NCBI GenBank assembly: GCA_021234155.1
Contig: JAJEKV010000005.1
Location: 2,978,215 to 3,042,214, forward strand
DNA from: Isoetes taiwanensis
Taxonomy: Eukaryota > Streptophyta > Lycopodiopsida > Isoetales > Isoetaceae
Direction: 5' to 3'
Length of the DNA: 64,000 nt
The notes under the pieces were generated by a model, which worked only from the letters and a program-made list of their open reading frames with translations, did not search any database and was not told the DNA's origin. The position numbers and the translations under genes are program-made. Each line of letters starts with the position of its first letter. Positions within the stretch are counted from its first letter, which is position 1. Positions 12,209 to 23,872 of this stretch are shown here, one piece after another.

Positions 12209-13133
12209 GAAAATAGAGGCAGAAAAACAGGAAACTAAATGTCTAAGAGAATTAAGGGTACAATGTCACCACTCAAGAACCACAAAGGCAAAGAAAATGA
12301 GTCGGCGATGGGGAGCAAGAGACCAGGCCATATCCAAACAACCAAGAATACTAAAAAGAATACTACGATACCCTGCTAAGATGCTAACATGAACTATCCT
12401 AAGCTTAATAGCTCAAAACATTGCTAAAAAGAACCAATCCTAGAGCATCTTACAAAAATGAAGAGTGCAAGGGAAGGAACATCAAACTAGAAAAGATCAT
12501 GACGCAGGGACTTGACTCACTAAAAAGAACATCAACGGACGTCGAAAACTCAAACTACAGCTCCATCAACAAGGGATAGGGACTACACGTGTCCAAACCA
12601 CCAAACCTCCATCGCAATTATGAAGGCTCAAGCACAACATATTCATTCACTAAGTGGACCTAAACAAAAGGCTCCATTAAACCAAAACATACATGGAGTA
12701 CAAACAAGTGTGAAACACCGAGCAATTCACGCAACAAAGCCCGACAAAGTAACACCAACTGAAGATGCCCCTCGCATCAAGCATGTAACAATCAACTCTA
12801 GAAAAATCTAGAAAGAGTGATATGAAAGGTCTAACGAGAAGTGGAGTAAGAATCAAGAACTCTGCAAACAAAAAATGAGTTTGCACGAGCACAAGAAAGA
12901 AAACTAAACCCCTAATTCTCCAAGAGATAGATAGGTGGATAGTATTATTACGTCACGCCAAAGAACTATAAGTAGCCAAGTGCCATTGCAAAACAAGCCC
13001 AAATTACTATAAGCAACTAAGGGAATTAGAGATCAAAAGAGTCTTTTAGTTGTACTTTTATTCTAAGCCATGTACACAATAAGTAAGGGTCATTCTCACC
13101 TAAACCAAGGGTCATCTCCACCTCTTTGACAAA
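12209..13133. other. anonymous purine-rich intergenic DNA
   Basis: A-rich sequence with short open frames that lack recognisable motifs. Nothing here can be supported as a gene. Confidence 0.4.
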
Positions 13134-15655
13134 ATAGAATAGAATAGAATAGACATTAACGTCCCTTGTGCCCTCAGGCCCCTGGACTTGTGTAGCATGG
13201 GCGAGCTCCCTGAAAGGGCGCTACTAGCACATCACGCTGTTATGATGTAGCCTTTTCCTAGGTCGACTTTTTCTATTGTTACCAAACATCCCGCTTTACT
13301 TCGCCGCGGGTCCCAGAGCGGATGATCGTCGTTATCAATCAGCTTTTAACTGAACAATTTGTGTGGGGTTTATGAGCCACTTTTGTGCGGTTCATATTAC
13401 AAACCCTCTTTCCCTGTGTACTTCTCGTAATGCGATCATCATTCCACCGATCGCATCTGCCAAATCTCTCAGTGATTCTGTTATTGTCATCAGAATATGT
13501 ACTGGTTGCCCCCATCTTATAGTTCTATACATGTCTCTGATGTCCCCGTATATCGGGCAATCGTTAATCATGTGGTTCTCATCCTCTATTCTCCCATTGT
13601 CGCATATTCTGCATATCCGGTCCTCCTTGTCTATTCCCCTCCACCTGTCCTTTTCGATTCTCAGATCGTGACTCCCCATCCTGAATCTAGCCAGGATATC
13701 TCTTCTGGCTTTTCGCAATATGTTATCCCGATACATATGATGTCCTACCTATTGATCTGGGTTAAAAACTGTCATGAGCCAGATTGTCTTGGGTCCTGTG
13801 TGTTTTTGCAGCCATGCTCTTGTAGCTCTGTCTGCCCACTCCTCATTCCACTGCCCTTCGTTTATTAGGTCGCTCAGGTTTAATCCCATCTCTCTGGTCC
13901 ATTTTGCCACATCCTTAAACCATCCGCTGCCTATGAGAATGTGTGACTTTGCTGACTCGGTGATTGCAATACTAGACAATTTCCCCGGAGGTCTCTGCAT
14001 TGTCCTTCGGGTACCTTATGGTCCTCTCCCCATGCTCTCACCTCCATTGGTTTTCGCCTGTTTCGGGGACCATGATTGTCGGGCATGCGTATTTGTCCTG
14101 TACTTTAAATTCTGTTTGTGCCATTGCCTAAGGATTCCTTCCCCGCTTTCCCCATTTTTTATCATTAGGCCCGGCCCCAAGCTTCGCCCCATATAATTGT
14201 GTAGTGGCTACTACTTGCTTGAATAAGTAGCATTTGATGTCCCATCAATTATTCTGCTTTTGTTGCGTAAATTCTTCATATTGAAATAACTTCCTATGGT
14301 TGATTGGAACCGGGTATGCGCACCCTTAGCCCACTTCCTGTGCCATGCGCCCCCTAGATACCCTGATGTTAGTTGTTTCCTCTATTTCTCGTTTCCCTAT
14401 ATCCATGCACGTTCTTATGGCCGTGATGACTATCTTAGTCTTTGCTAGATTTATCGTTAGTCCGTTTTTTTCAGATTTTTTCTAGAATTTTTAGTAGTCC
14501 GGTGCATCCCCTTATTTTTGTGGCCATCATACTTTCCGTTAGTATAGGATAATCGGTACCTTCGTGTCTCTAACGTAGGGTCGTTTCTTCCCCTTGTTGT
14601 TCGCGCTATGTAACCCTCAAAGCATCTATGTATATCCCAAATAGAGTTGGGGATAGCGGGCAACCTCGTTTTCCTTTTGGCTGCTCTATTGGCCGCCCTT
14701 CTTGCTCTATCTTGGCATATACCCTATGGTATAGTCTTGCAATCGATCCTACCATGTTTCTTGGGGCTTGCATGTCTATCAACCTTTGTAATAGCTTCTC
14801 CCTCGGGACTGTGTCGAATGCTTTCCTGAAGTCTACAAAAAATGCAGATTATCTTTCTTCCCTGTGCTTTGTTCGTTCTATTAATATCCGAAGGGTTACT
14901 AGATGGTTACGTGGTTGAGTGTTCCGGCCTGAAGCCCTTGCCCTTATTGCTCTCATGTTTCCCACTACGCCCATTTCTTTAATTTGTTGTCGGTGCCTTT
15001 CCGAACCATTTTGCGAAGATGGAACTCACCATTATTGTCCTATAGTTTCCTGGGAGATCTTGCCTGCTTCCTGCCTTATGTAGAGGTATGACCCTATTGT
15101 ATGTCCACCTCGTCTGAAGCCCACATGTATTATCTTGGTTGAAAATGTCCGTGACCTGTTTCCCAATTTCCGTTTCAGCACATTTCAGTAATTCCATTGT
15201 CAGACCGTATAGATCCGGGGCTTTGTGGTTAGCCATCCTGTTTAAGGCTACCATTACCTCTTGCATGTTGAAGCATGGTTTATCCGAATCCTGCAGTGTT
15301 GGTATTGATACGGGGGATGCCCTGTCTTATCTGATTTCTCGGTATTTCTCCCATCCGTTTGCTCCAATCTCATCACCGCTCATTACACGTTTTCATATTC
15401 TCCCCTCCCTTCCTTTTGAATCCCCTCCAAAATCTTCGGGGCTGTTTCTTCAGCAATTTTGCCATACCCCATTGGTGCTGCAGCAAGTTCTTATTCCGTT
15501 TTAACTTCAATAGTCTTATGTATGCTTCTTTTTCTGTCTGGTATGTCTCCTTTCCTATGTGCTCTTTGGTTATTCTTTTTTGTTTTCTGCACTCGTCATC
15601 ATACCATACTGATGCCTTGAAGGCCGTGTTCTTCCTGGTTCTGTTCTTTTAGCAT
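13134..15655 (-). mobile_element. 5'-truncated, decayed LINE with (ATTCT)n tail
   Basis: Minus-strand non-LTR retrotransposon. From 5' to 3': a segment with WYDDECR near 15.6 kb; the RT entry (IPLHKAGSRQDLPGNYRTIM) at 14979-15266; the RT block GCPLSPTLFGIYIDAL near 14640; and INLAKTKIVITAIRT near 14450. The C-terminal cysteine-histidine knuckle follows at 13392-13736 (CRICDNG...NHMINDCPIY). The YADD catalytic box cannot be read intact at its expected place (near 14550), and frameshifts separate the blocks, so it is dead. The 3' end on the minus strand is a short run of about four ATTCT units at 13134-13153. Truncation at about 15655 removes the endonuclease region. Confidence 0.85.
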
Positions 15656-17511
15656 GGGGAAGTAAAATCTCTAACTCTAGTGAAAGATCAAACCAGGGAA
15701 TTTAAAATATGATGTGCATACAAGACCTAAACCTAAGGAAAGAGGAATTGAATGTTGCAAAAATAGACAATGTAAGTTAGAAACCGTGCAAATTGTACTA
15801 AATATTTGGCAATAAAATGACTAGGGGCTCGATGAAAACCATAAAGGGTGAGAATAAAACTACGAACTTGATGAAGTAAGACATGAGAAAGAAGAGCAGA
15901 CACTAACAAAGTAGCACATATACGTATTCTAATAGAAACATAAGGCAAGACGACTTAAAAAGCACAAAGGACCTCAAACGACATGCATAATGGGAAGTGT
16001 CTTAACATTTGAGACCCAAGGAAATGTGATCTATCAAGATACGTGAGTGCACTAGCTAAAATTGCCATGTGAAGCACTTCAACCCAATGCAAGATATATA
16101 GAAACTTCAAATACTTCAACTCAATGTAAGATGGATAGAAAATTTTAAAATTAGGATCACACTTCAACTCAATGCAAAATTGAGAGAACCCAAACTAGGG
16201 AAGGATAGCTAGAAGAACAATAAGGATGCCCACGGCGATACCAAACCATGAACCAACTAACAATATGAAAGCAAAGTGTGATAAACAACTCTAGGAACGT
16301 GTGACAAAGTAGCCAAATCAAACCTTGAAATGTCATGTCCGCAACTTCATAAAGGCAAGATGGACTAACGAAACAAGGAACTTGAAATTTTTTGCAGGAG
16401 CTAACATAAGACCTAGAGACTATTGAATGTTTAAGATTAAGGAAGGAATTAAGTCATAAGTCATCACATTCAAAATATACAAACATCTCAACAACAAGTT
16501 TGGTAAATATGCAAGACAAATTATAGGGCCTATAAGATATGAAGGGATAGTGGAGCGTGTAATGGAAGAAATGCGACCCTATAAGAATGTAAAAATGTCA
16601 ACTTAGAAAAATGCTAAAGCGCTAAAGTCGAGCAATCCCCGATTGCTACATAGGAGGAAAATGAATAACAAGACTAACAATGCATAACAAGGAAAATGAA
16701 CAACAAGACTAACTATGCATACGCACGACAAAAAAAGGCTAACCACACTATTATATAAAATGAAACGCCACCATATCTAATAAAAAAGGGATGTTGCTCC
16801 AGCAAAACTAAGACATTCACCAATACCCACCACCACTAATGAAAACTCCAGTGAAGTCACCATAAACGGTTCCGCTTCTTGCAAGTGTACCAAGATAATG
16901 TAACCACTACTGCCAGGAGTGAGCTTAATTCTGGGCAGGTACATGCAATGAACCATAAAAGCACAAAAGGGGACATGTAACCACCAATGCCAAGAGCGAG
17001 CTAAAATCTGGAACAAATATCTAGACGTGCATATGCCCCAGCTAGCAAATGAACCCAAATGACGTACAACCACCAAACCATCCCGCAAAGCCTTGACAAG
17101 AAATTTGTCCAATGAAAGGCAAAAGGTTTTGCACCTTGACCACTATTGAGTTGAGCATGTTAATTGGGTGAACTAAAATCACATGACTCTTTTGTACCAC
17201 CAAAAGGAGCTTTGAAGCGGGCGGACAGTCATTCCCTTGGTATTTCCTTGAACTAACAACGTGAGCATCCACAACATGAGAACCTTCACATAAAATTATA
17301 CCCTGCTCAAAATACTTTTATCTCCACATCCATTGCCAAACTTAACACACAGCTACATTTACACACCAAATGCATTCTCCAAATCTGGAAGGATTGAAAG
17401 AGGTGAGAAAATCGAGCACAAGTGAGTTCAATTATTGATACCAAAAGAAATCAGCTATCAAGATCTTAAGCGACTAAGCGAACCACAAAATTGTTTAGCT
17501 TCTATATCTAG
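15656..17511. other. anonymous intergenic DNA with local duplications
   Basis: No gene can be supported. There is a degenerate internal duplication near 16900-17020 (two versions of TAACCAC...TGCCA...GAGCTA). Short open frames on both strands have no recognised domain. Confidence 0.4.
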
Positions 17512-17857
17512 CATAATAGCAGGGGTTACTTTTAGATTTTTGCTATGATTTCGTCGCCGTATTCATTTGCATATACTAAACAATATTTCTAGAGTGCACT
17601 CCATTTTTAGCCATTGATTTTAGAGAGAGGGAAAATCTGTGGTAGAGCCCCTTTGCATGTATTTATGTATTTCTTATTTGTTTATCCTTAATCCGGCAAC
17701 ATAAACCCTAAGGGCTGTCTCATTCCTCGCCGCTGTTACAGATCGGTTAAACCTTCATCTTCGGCACATCCATGGTGCCCTCCACGATTTAGGGCAGAGC
17801 TTAGCGAACTTGCAGAGCTTAGCGAACTTGCAGAGCTTCCAATGTCGGTTTACCTTC

Positions 17858-17957
17858 CTGGATTTGGTATACAGTGTGCAGCTCTTCCATAGCCGTGATG
17901 TGCCTCTCTGGATTTGGTATACAGTGTGCAGCTCTTCCATAGCCGTGATTGTGAGGA
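17858..17957. repeat. 50-bp tandem duplication
   Basis: CTGGATTTGGTATACAGTG begins units at 17858 and 17908. The 42-bp cores are identical, followed by slightly different 8-bp tails. A smaller 18-bp duplication (AGCTTAGCGAACTTGCAG) lies just before it. Confidence 0.85.
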
Positions 17958-18257
17958 GCTTCTTTGTGATTATCTATTAGGAAACAATGCTTAAAAGAGG
18001 AGGGAAGATTCAAGATTCACTGGATTCAAGATCAAGTCGTTTTTTATATCTTCTACCATCTGATCTTCTGCCGGGTTCAGGAGCAGTTACTATTTCTACA
18101 AAATGGCAAAACTTTCCACATCCTTATCCAAATCCCCGATAAGAATTGGTCTTTACAATGCAACGGAGCACATGCTGAAGAGCGTTGTAAGCCACTGGAC
18201 AAAAAGGATTATTTTCAAAGCTTCCTTCGGCTGCAGATTATGGAATGGTAGGCTCAG

Positions 18258-18819
18258 ATTTTGGAGAATTTGCTCGAGGTCTTTCATTATTCCATCAGTG
18301 CTCCAGTTAATCACAAAATAGATTGTGAGTATTCTCCAGAGTTGTTGTATACAATGAAGCCTTCTTGTTTAAAAGCATACAGTCGAAATGCAACCGCAAG
18401 AACAAAAGCAGTGCATAATACTCAGGATTGATGAAATGAAAAGGAAAAAACATGGATCGGGCAGAGGTAAGACAAACTAAGGTATGACTTATATTTCTTC
18501 TTTTCTTGTGCTGTGATTTCTCCAATATTGGCAAGAATTGAGCTTCATAGGACTCCATTTTTTAGATACATGGTGAACTTCTGCCTAATTAATTTTAACC
18601 CGCAGGAGTAATTTAGTTACAAGAACGTCTTCTCGTTTCAATAAATCAGGTTAAATTAACAGTGCCAATTGTTAAATCAGGTTAACCAACTGTGCTGAAT
18701 GTAATACTGTGCTGAATGTTAATATGTAGGAATCTCAGGTTAAGCAAACGGTAGTAGCAACCCTTGCTGAATGTGGTGCGAATCTTTCTGATGAAGTCAT
18801 TGAGAACATTATTGATAAG
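18258..18819 (+). pseudogene. calcineurin B-like (CBL) calcium sensor, two-exon fragment
   Basis: Two plant CBL exons are recognisable. Exon i, 18258-18324, follows an AG acceptor and ends at a GTGAGT donor. It reads FGEFARGLSLFH, then after a 2-nt deletion SAPVNHKID, matching the CBL EF-hand region before the F-K-L-Y-D-L segment. Exon ii, 18739-18819, is exactly 27 codons between AG and GT and reads [13 protein letters not shown]...[10 protein letters not shown], the linker before the last EF hand. The intervening FKLYDL exon, the N-terminal exons with any myristoylation site, and the following EEADTKHDG exon are not found. CBLs bind calcium and recruit CIPK kinases; this copy cannot encode a working sensor. 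It lies inside insert B, which suggests capture of a gene fragment. Confidence 0.8.
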
Positions 18820-19564
18820 GTAACATTATTTTTGCATTAGTCAATTTCAAAGAAATCTAACATTGCATGATGCGAAAATTGACACAAATATAGGGACATC
18901 AGAACATGTTTTCCAAGTTTCATCTTCAGTCAAAGACACGTAGTGGGTATATCAAACGAAAAAAATTGGCATTTTTGCTTTTAGAAACGGCATGATATAT
19001 TTTTCAGTTCTGCATAGAAACTCTATTATATTTGCGAGGTGGAAAATGTACCTGGAGATCAAAATAATATGGTCTTATGTTTGGTCGATTCTCGAATATC
19101 CACCAAAGTAAATGGTATTTTAGAATCTGATTGCGACATTCAGATTTCCAGCAATGCATAGCCACATTAGTGGGCATCTTATGTTTATGGCACATGGATT
19201 TGTTGGTGTGCAGCTGAGATTGCAGAAATAGTGCTTTCCTTGAAGGTACATCTTGTTTTTGTTTTTTTGTTTTGCTTCATTTGTGCAAAGGTTTAATTAT
19301 TTTCCACAACATAAGTTGCGAGATGGCTATTAGGATAATAAGGGTTCAAATCCTATAAGATCTGTTATTGATAGCTCAATCTTAAATTGTACATCAATAT
19401 TTTCTTATACACATTGCATATTCTCTCGACAACTAAATCACATGCAATGATGTACTTATCAATATTGGGCATGGTGCTTTGTCTCTTCCTAGTGTAATTT
19501 CTCTCATTGTTCCTAACATATGAAAGACCTTCTAGGGCGATGTGTAATCTTCGTGTTTTCCTTG

Positions 19565-19700
19565 TGTGGCCCCGAAGGAGCCCAAATGTTTTTTTATATA
19601 ACACAAACTATTACATCCAATATTTTTAAATCATATTCCCCCTAAAATCCCCTTTGATTTGGGTGCATATTCACATGGGTGGTGACGTAGGGTCTTGATG
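19565..19700. repeat. R repeat, partial copy
   Basis: A diverged fragment of the R repeat. It has CCCCGAAGGAGCCC, then AT-rich sequence and CCCCTTTGATTTGGG, ending GGGTGCATATTCACATGG... ACGTAGGG. It lies about 200 bp upstream of the full R copy at 19761. Confidence 0.7.
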
Positions 19701-19760
19701 TTATTGTGCTTTATGCTTTTTAGTAATTAATATTTAGGCCCATAAAGTTTACCTGTGTTT

Positions 19761-20165
19761 GCTTTAGTTAGGGCCCGAAGGGCCTAATTTTTTTTTTTTA
19801 ATATAACAATCAACACACAACTACCATTAACATTATTAACACAAACCATTGCATTTAACATATTTAAATTAAAGTCCCCCTTAAACCCCCTTTGGTTTGG
19901 GTGCATATTCACACCGGGGTTTACGTAGGGCAGCGAGAGCCCCAAAAATATATTTACAATACATGTACAAAATTAACACCATTAAGTACATTCTCTCAAA
20001 CCTTATAGTATTTTGCAAACCTTAATATACATTATACAAAAACTTGTACATGCATACCCCACAAACGAGGATCGCTATGTACGATTCAGATCTTAGAATA
20101 AAGGGCAAATATGCCCATCCGACAGCTCTCGTTGCCCGAAGTAACCCCCGTGTGAATATGCACCC
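19761..20165. repeat. R repeat, copy 2
   Basis: Starts GCTTTAGTTAGGGCCCGAAG, as at 7895, and ends GTGTGAATATGCACCC, the inverse of its internal GGGTGCATATTCACAC. It keeps CGGGGTTTACGTAGGG, which is lost from copy 1. The outer right inverted arm is absent. Confidence 0.8.
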
Positions 20166-22215
20166 AAACAACAAAACAACCAAAGCTAGCCTAATCTACA
20201 AAACAACAAGCCACTAGAGGTCTAAAAGTAAAAGTTCCCTGCAAGCTCATAGGGCAGTGGGCTAACAATTGCACCAGCTCAACGAGCCATGAATTGTGAT
20301 GTTGAAAGAAACTAAATGAACTAATATAAAAAAAAACATATCAGATGCAACGCACAGCACTAGACACAGCCCCTAAAGGCATAAATCATGGAAAAACTTC
20401 AAAGAGTTGGCACAAACCAGCTTTGCGCTCTGTCCATAAGGCCACAAGACAACATAGTGATGCTCTACAGAAATAAAATATCACCTACAGATGCTCTATA
20501 GTAAAGTAAAACTATTGGACCAAACGTAGACCAATTACACGACGAACAGCGCACAACTTGAAATCCATGCTTCCTCACATGCAGTAGCAAGATTAACCAA
20601 AGACTAACTCAGGCTGTAGAGTATAGACTGTAACATAGAAACACAAACTCCTCCCTACACTCAAACTACAGAAGGGCAACCTCCAAAGAACATTTGGTCA
20701 GAATAGGTATACTCCAATGGACACAGAAGAAATGTAATAATAGACATCAAAGGAACATGAACAAACAAAATTCCAAGGTTATCTTGGGTTGAATTACCGT
20801 GACTGCAATTATGGACAATCAAACTCCATGCCTGTCAAACGAGAATTGATCGCCATAAGCTAGAATACCAAGGCTACCAGGCTGAAATTATCCACAGCTA
20901 CATAGCTACACCTCTCCTTAGGTATCCAGAGATGTAAAGAATTAAGGGAGGGGATGAGCTTATTACTGTAGCAAAAAAGCAAGAGGCTGCAAACCACATT
21001 AGGAGGTCTAAAAAGAAGAATGTTCCCTGCAAGCTCATAGCAGTAGGCTAACTGTTACACCATGCCTGGAAAATCATGGTTGTGATGTCGAATGCAACTA
21101 ATTGAAATAACTATAGAAAGATCTATTAAATGCAACTCATATGACTAGAAATAGTCCTCAAAGACCCTTAAAAGTCAAGCTCATAGAAAACTTGGAAAAG
21201 TTGGCAAAAATGAGATTCGAGTCTCTGTCTACAAGCAACACAACAACAAGTTGAGTGACAACATACTAACGTAGATATGAAATTAACTAGAAGTCCAAGA
21301 GCAGTCTATCAAGACCTGCATAGCACCCAGAAAACATGCAGAAACTTTATAACACCCAGAAAATTGGCTCCATAGGCACGGGATACTAGACGGGGTGTAT
21401 AAGAATAAAAATTAGATTAATTGTGCTACAAACAACTTGAAATTTGCGTTTTTCATCAAATACCACTACTGTAAACTAAGCATAAGAACAAAACGTAGAC
21501 CAATGCATCACAAAACAACTTGAAAATTTGTGTTTTTTCATCAAATATCACCATTGAAAAACTGACTCAGGCTGTAGAGTATAGTTCCTCACACAGATGA
21601 AAACCATCTAACTAAATTCAAGCTATAAATGGGCAAACTCCAAATGACATTATGTCAAGCTATGCATAATCCACACTGGGCACGAAATAGAGATGAACAA
21701 ACGAAATCCAAAGATTACCTCTGGTTGAAATTACATCTGGCGGGGATTGAGCATATTCGAATTCCATGCCTTGGTGATGATGGGGCCATCAGAGGATCCC
21801 ACGAAAGTAGAATAGATTACAAACATGGAATGAACCCAGGAACTCGACTAAGAAGATGCAGAAATTGGTAAAGAACAAGAAGCACAGTCTAACCCAAATC
21901 GAATTTCCGTATCCCTAAGTCTGAAGCCATTGTTCATCTACAATCGAGACAAGCAAGGTATTGACCATGGCATCCTTCAAAATGACGAGCTCAACTACTG
22001 TAGCAAGCGGTGCTTCCGGGTCAAAAATGAGCAAATGAAAAGAAAACGAACAGCAAGCGAATGGGATATAGGCAATCTTCCTTGGTAGAAATTAAAACTT
22101 GCAAATTTTATTAGCAAGCTATGAAACGCCCAAGAATCGGCAGCAATCGGGCAACCAGAGTGACTCCAGAAGGGCAATTGCCACACGCTAAGTGGGAAGA
22201 GACTCACAAGTGACG
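20166..22215. other. anonymous repeat region with degenerate tandem duplication
   Basis: No gene can be supported. Similar blocks recur about 0.8-0.9 kb apart: TTCCCTGCAAGCTCATAG at about 20236 and 21025, and ACTCAGGCTGTAGAGTATAG at about 20607 and 21563. This shows an old partial duplication within the region. Confidence 0.5.
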
Positions 22216-22445
22216 TAAAGGGCAGAGGAGGATGGGGCATGCGATCACAAAGGGGAAGGCTCAAAGACAACTGATGAAAATGATAGGAATACAACAAGGC
22301 TATAAATACGCAAGGAATAGAATAGAATAGAATAGAATAGAATAGAATAGAATAGAATAGAATAGAATAGAATAGAATAGAATAGAATAGAATAGTTGAG
22401 GGGGGCTCTGTCAACTAGCCTCAAGAAGCAGATTTATCTGCTAAT
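22216..22445 (+). repeat. dispersed repeat S, copy 2, left part (occupied by the YR element)
   Basis: Homologous to 11993-12139, with an (AATAG)n expansion between the TATA-like CTATAAATA and CAACTAGCCTCAAG. It stops at CTGCTAAT, where the YR element begins. Its right remainder, TCAAAACGCAGATAAATCAC, reappears at 26963 after the element. Confidence 0.8.
22314..22395. repeat. (AATAG)n microsatellite, about 16 units
   Basis: Uninterrupted pentanucleotide array. The same motif appears in shorter form at about 13134, 40208, 51269, 57377, 60670 and 63241, often at the ends of other repeats. Confidence 0.95.
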
Positions 22446-22446
22446 G

Positions 22447-22608
22447 CCATGGTTCTTTTGCTTTAGCAATAGAACCATCATTCCTTGGATGGGGACGTCT
22501 TTCCATCTCCCCTCTTCAGTTTTCCTCTATTTATAGGTTCGTGTTTCTCTCTACCTCTCATCGGCATTCTCTTGAGCTGCTGTTGGATTTGCACCTATTG
22601 ATCAAGTC
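22447..22608 (+). repeat. split direct repeat A1 (left end, with core promoter)
   Basis: 162 bp starting CCATGGTTCTTTTGC, matching A2 at 26054-26214 with four or five substitutions and one G indel. It holds a palindrome (GGTTCT...AGAACC) near its start and a TATA-like CTATTTATAG at 22527-22536. A pyrimidine-rich stretch follows about 30 bp downstream, as expected of a plant pol II promoter driving the internal genes. Confidence 0.85.
22527..22536 (+). promoter_or_regulatory. TATA-like box in A1
   Basis: CTATTTATAG, also present in A2 at 26133-26142. Its place in the terminal repeat suggests LTR-like promoter duty. This is inference from motif and position only. Confidence 0.4.
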
Positions 22609-23872
22609 TTCCCAGCGTCTCCTACCTAGATATTTGTGAATCTCAGAATAATCCGGATCTGTCTTGTTGCATGATTGGGCGTTAGCAGAGCTTTAAATTT
22701 GCGGTTCAGGTAAATCAATACTTCAGTTCTACTCTTGCTCATTTGGAATCATTGCTCTGAGGAATGCATGTGGCTGCGGTACCCGTGGATGGAAATGAAT
22801 CATATCTCACAGCTGATACTTGTCTTACCTTCAAACCATGCCTCCGTTGAAGAGCCCGATTGAACCTGGCCCGATTTGATCAAGTATGAGAGTCCGTTGA
22901 GCTCCCTCCAATCATTGCCCTTCCGATCCTGTTCTGCCTCGACATCGGTTTTGGGCCTGCGCCCCTTTGATGTTCCCTCGGTCTGTTGTTCTACGGCCTA
23001 CCTCTGTTTATCCCCTTTTATCCCCATATTGCATCTCTCGTTTTATCCCCTTTTACCCCCTTTTATCCCCATATTGCCTCTCTCGTTTTTAAAATCTCGC
23101 CCAAGCGTCCGTCCTAGTCTCCGGCCTCTGGTCATTCCAGAGCCATAAACCCAATGGTCCCGATTTTTCCATTTCATTTAGATTGATCCTTTTTCCCTTT
23201 GCTAAGGGGTTGCTTTTTGTTTTGTATGTTTGCTTAGATAGTGTGTTTGCTAGGGGGTTTGCCAGGGGGTTTAATGGTATAAGGGGTTCCTAGCTAGTAT
23301 TTTTGTGGTGTGTAGGTGTTTTTCAGATTACCCTTTAGGTTGGTTTTAGGGATAGGCTTAGAGGTAGATCTTTGTGGCTTATTGTTGGCTTTATTGCTTG
23401 TTCAACCTATGGCATTTATCTTCTTTTGACCCCATAGGCTTAGATTTACAGTGTTTGGGATCGTTCTTCGGGTAAATAAGGTCAATTCTTGTTTGTCAAG
23501 TCAGTACTTTTGTATTTTGGGTTGTCAGTTATTGTTTAGATAATTCGAATTGTTCCAACTAAGTAGATTTGTTCACTCCCTTTTAGAACTTTGTGTGTTT
23601 AGGAGAAGTTGATTTTACTTTAGTGGCTTAAAGATAGAGGGGTTTGTAGTGTTAATTATCAGTTGTTTCTAGGGAGTATACGGGTAATACGTTTAAGTCT
23701 TTTGATTTACTTTTTAACCTAGGTGAAATTGGGCAGGAAGGACTTGTTCATTTGTTTGTTAGCTCACACATTTTGTTACTATCTTCTTCACTGGATTAGT
23801 TTCTGTAACACATCGCTTCTTGCGAATCTCACTAATGGTTGTTTTTGATGATGCAAAGTTTTTTCAGTTCTT
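22609..23872 (+). other. leader of the YR element
   Basis: A 1.26-kb stretch between A1 and the gag-like frame. It is GT-rich from about 23160 to 23800 and contains short repeats of CCCCTTTTATCCCC near 23010-23070. I see no coding region; it may be an untranslated leader. Confidence 0.5.

Larger units (their letters stand above)
17512..20165. mobile_element. insert B: composite element sharing ends with insert A, carrying CBL exons
   Basis: The left end (TAGCATAATAGCAGGGGTT..., to about 17680) aligns with the left end of insert A, including TATTTCTAGAGTGCAC and TAGCCATTGATTTTA. The right end is the R repeat (19761-20165), as in insert A, at similar spacing and in the same orientation. The contents between differ: insert B holds two calcineurin-B-like exons. 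Shared ends with different cargo suggest a family that picks up gene fragments, or independent insertion of the same two repeats. The outer right arm seen in insert A is missing here. Confidence 0.55.

Noticed and set aside
21995-22414. 139-codon minus-strand frame with repeated ILFYS
   Set aside because: The repeat comes from the (AATAG)n microsatellite, and the rest from dispersed repeat S.
22876-23148. 90-codon frame in the leader of the YR element
   Set aside because: Composition follows the CCCCTTTTATCCCC repeats; no motif and no link to the gag frame.
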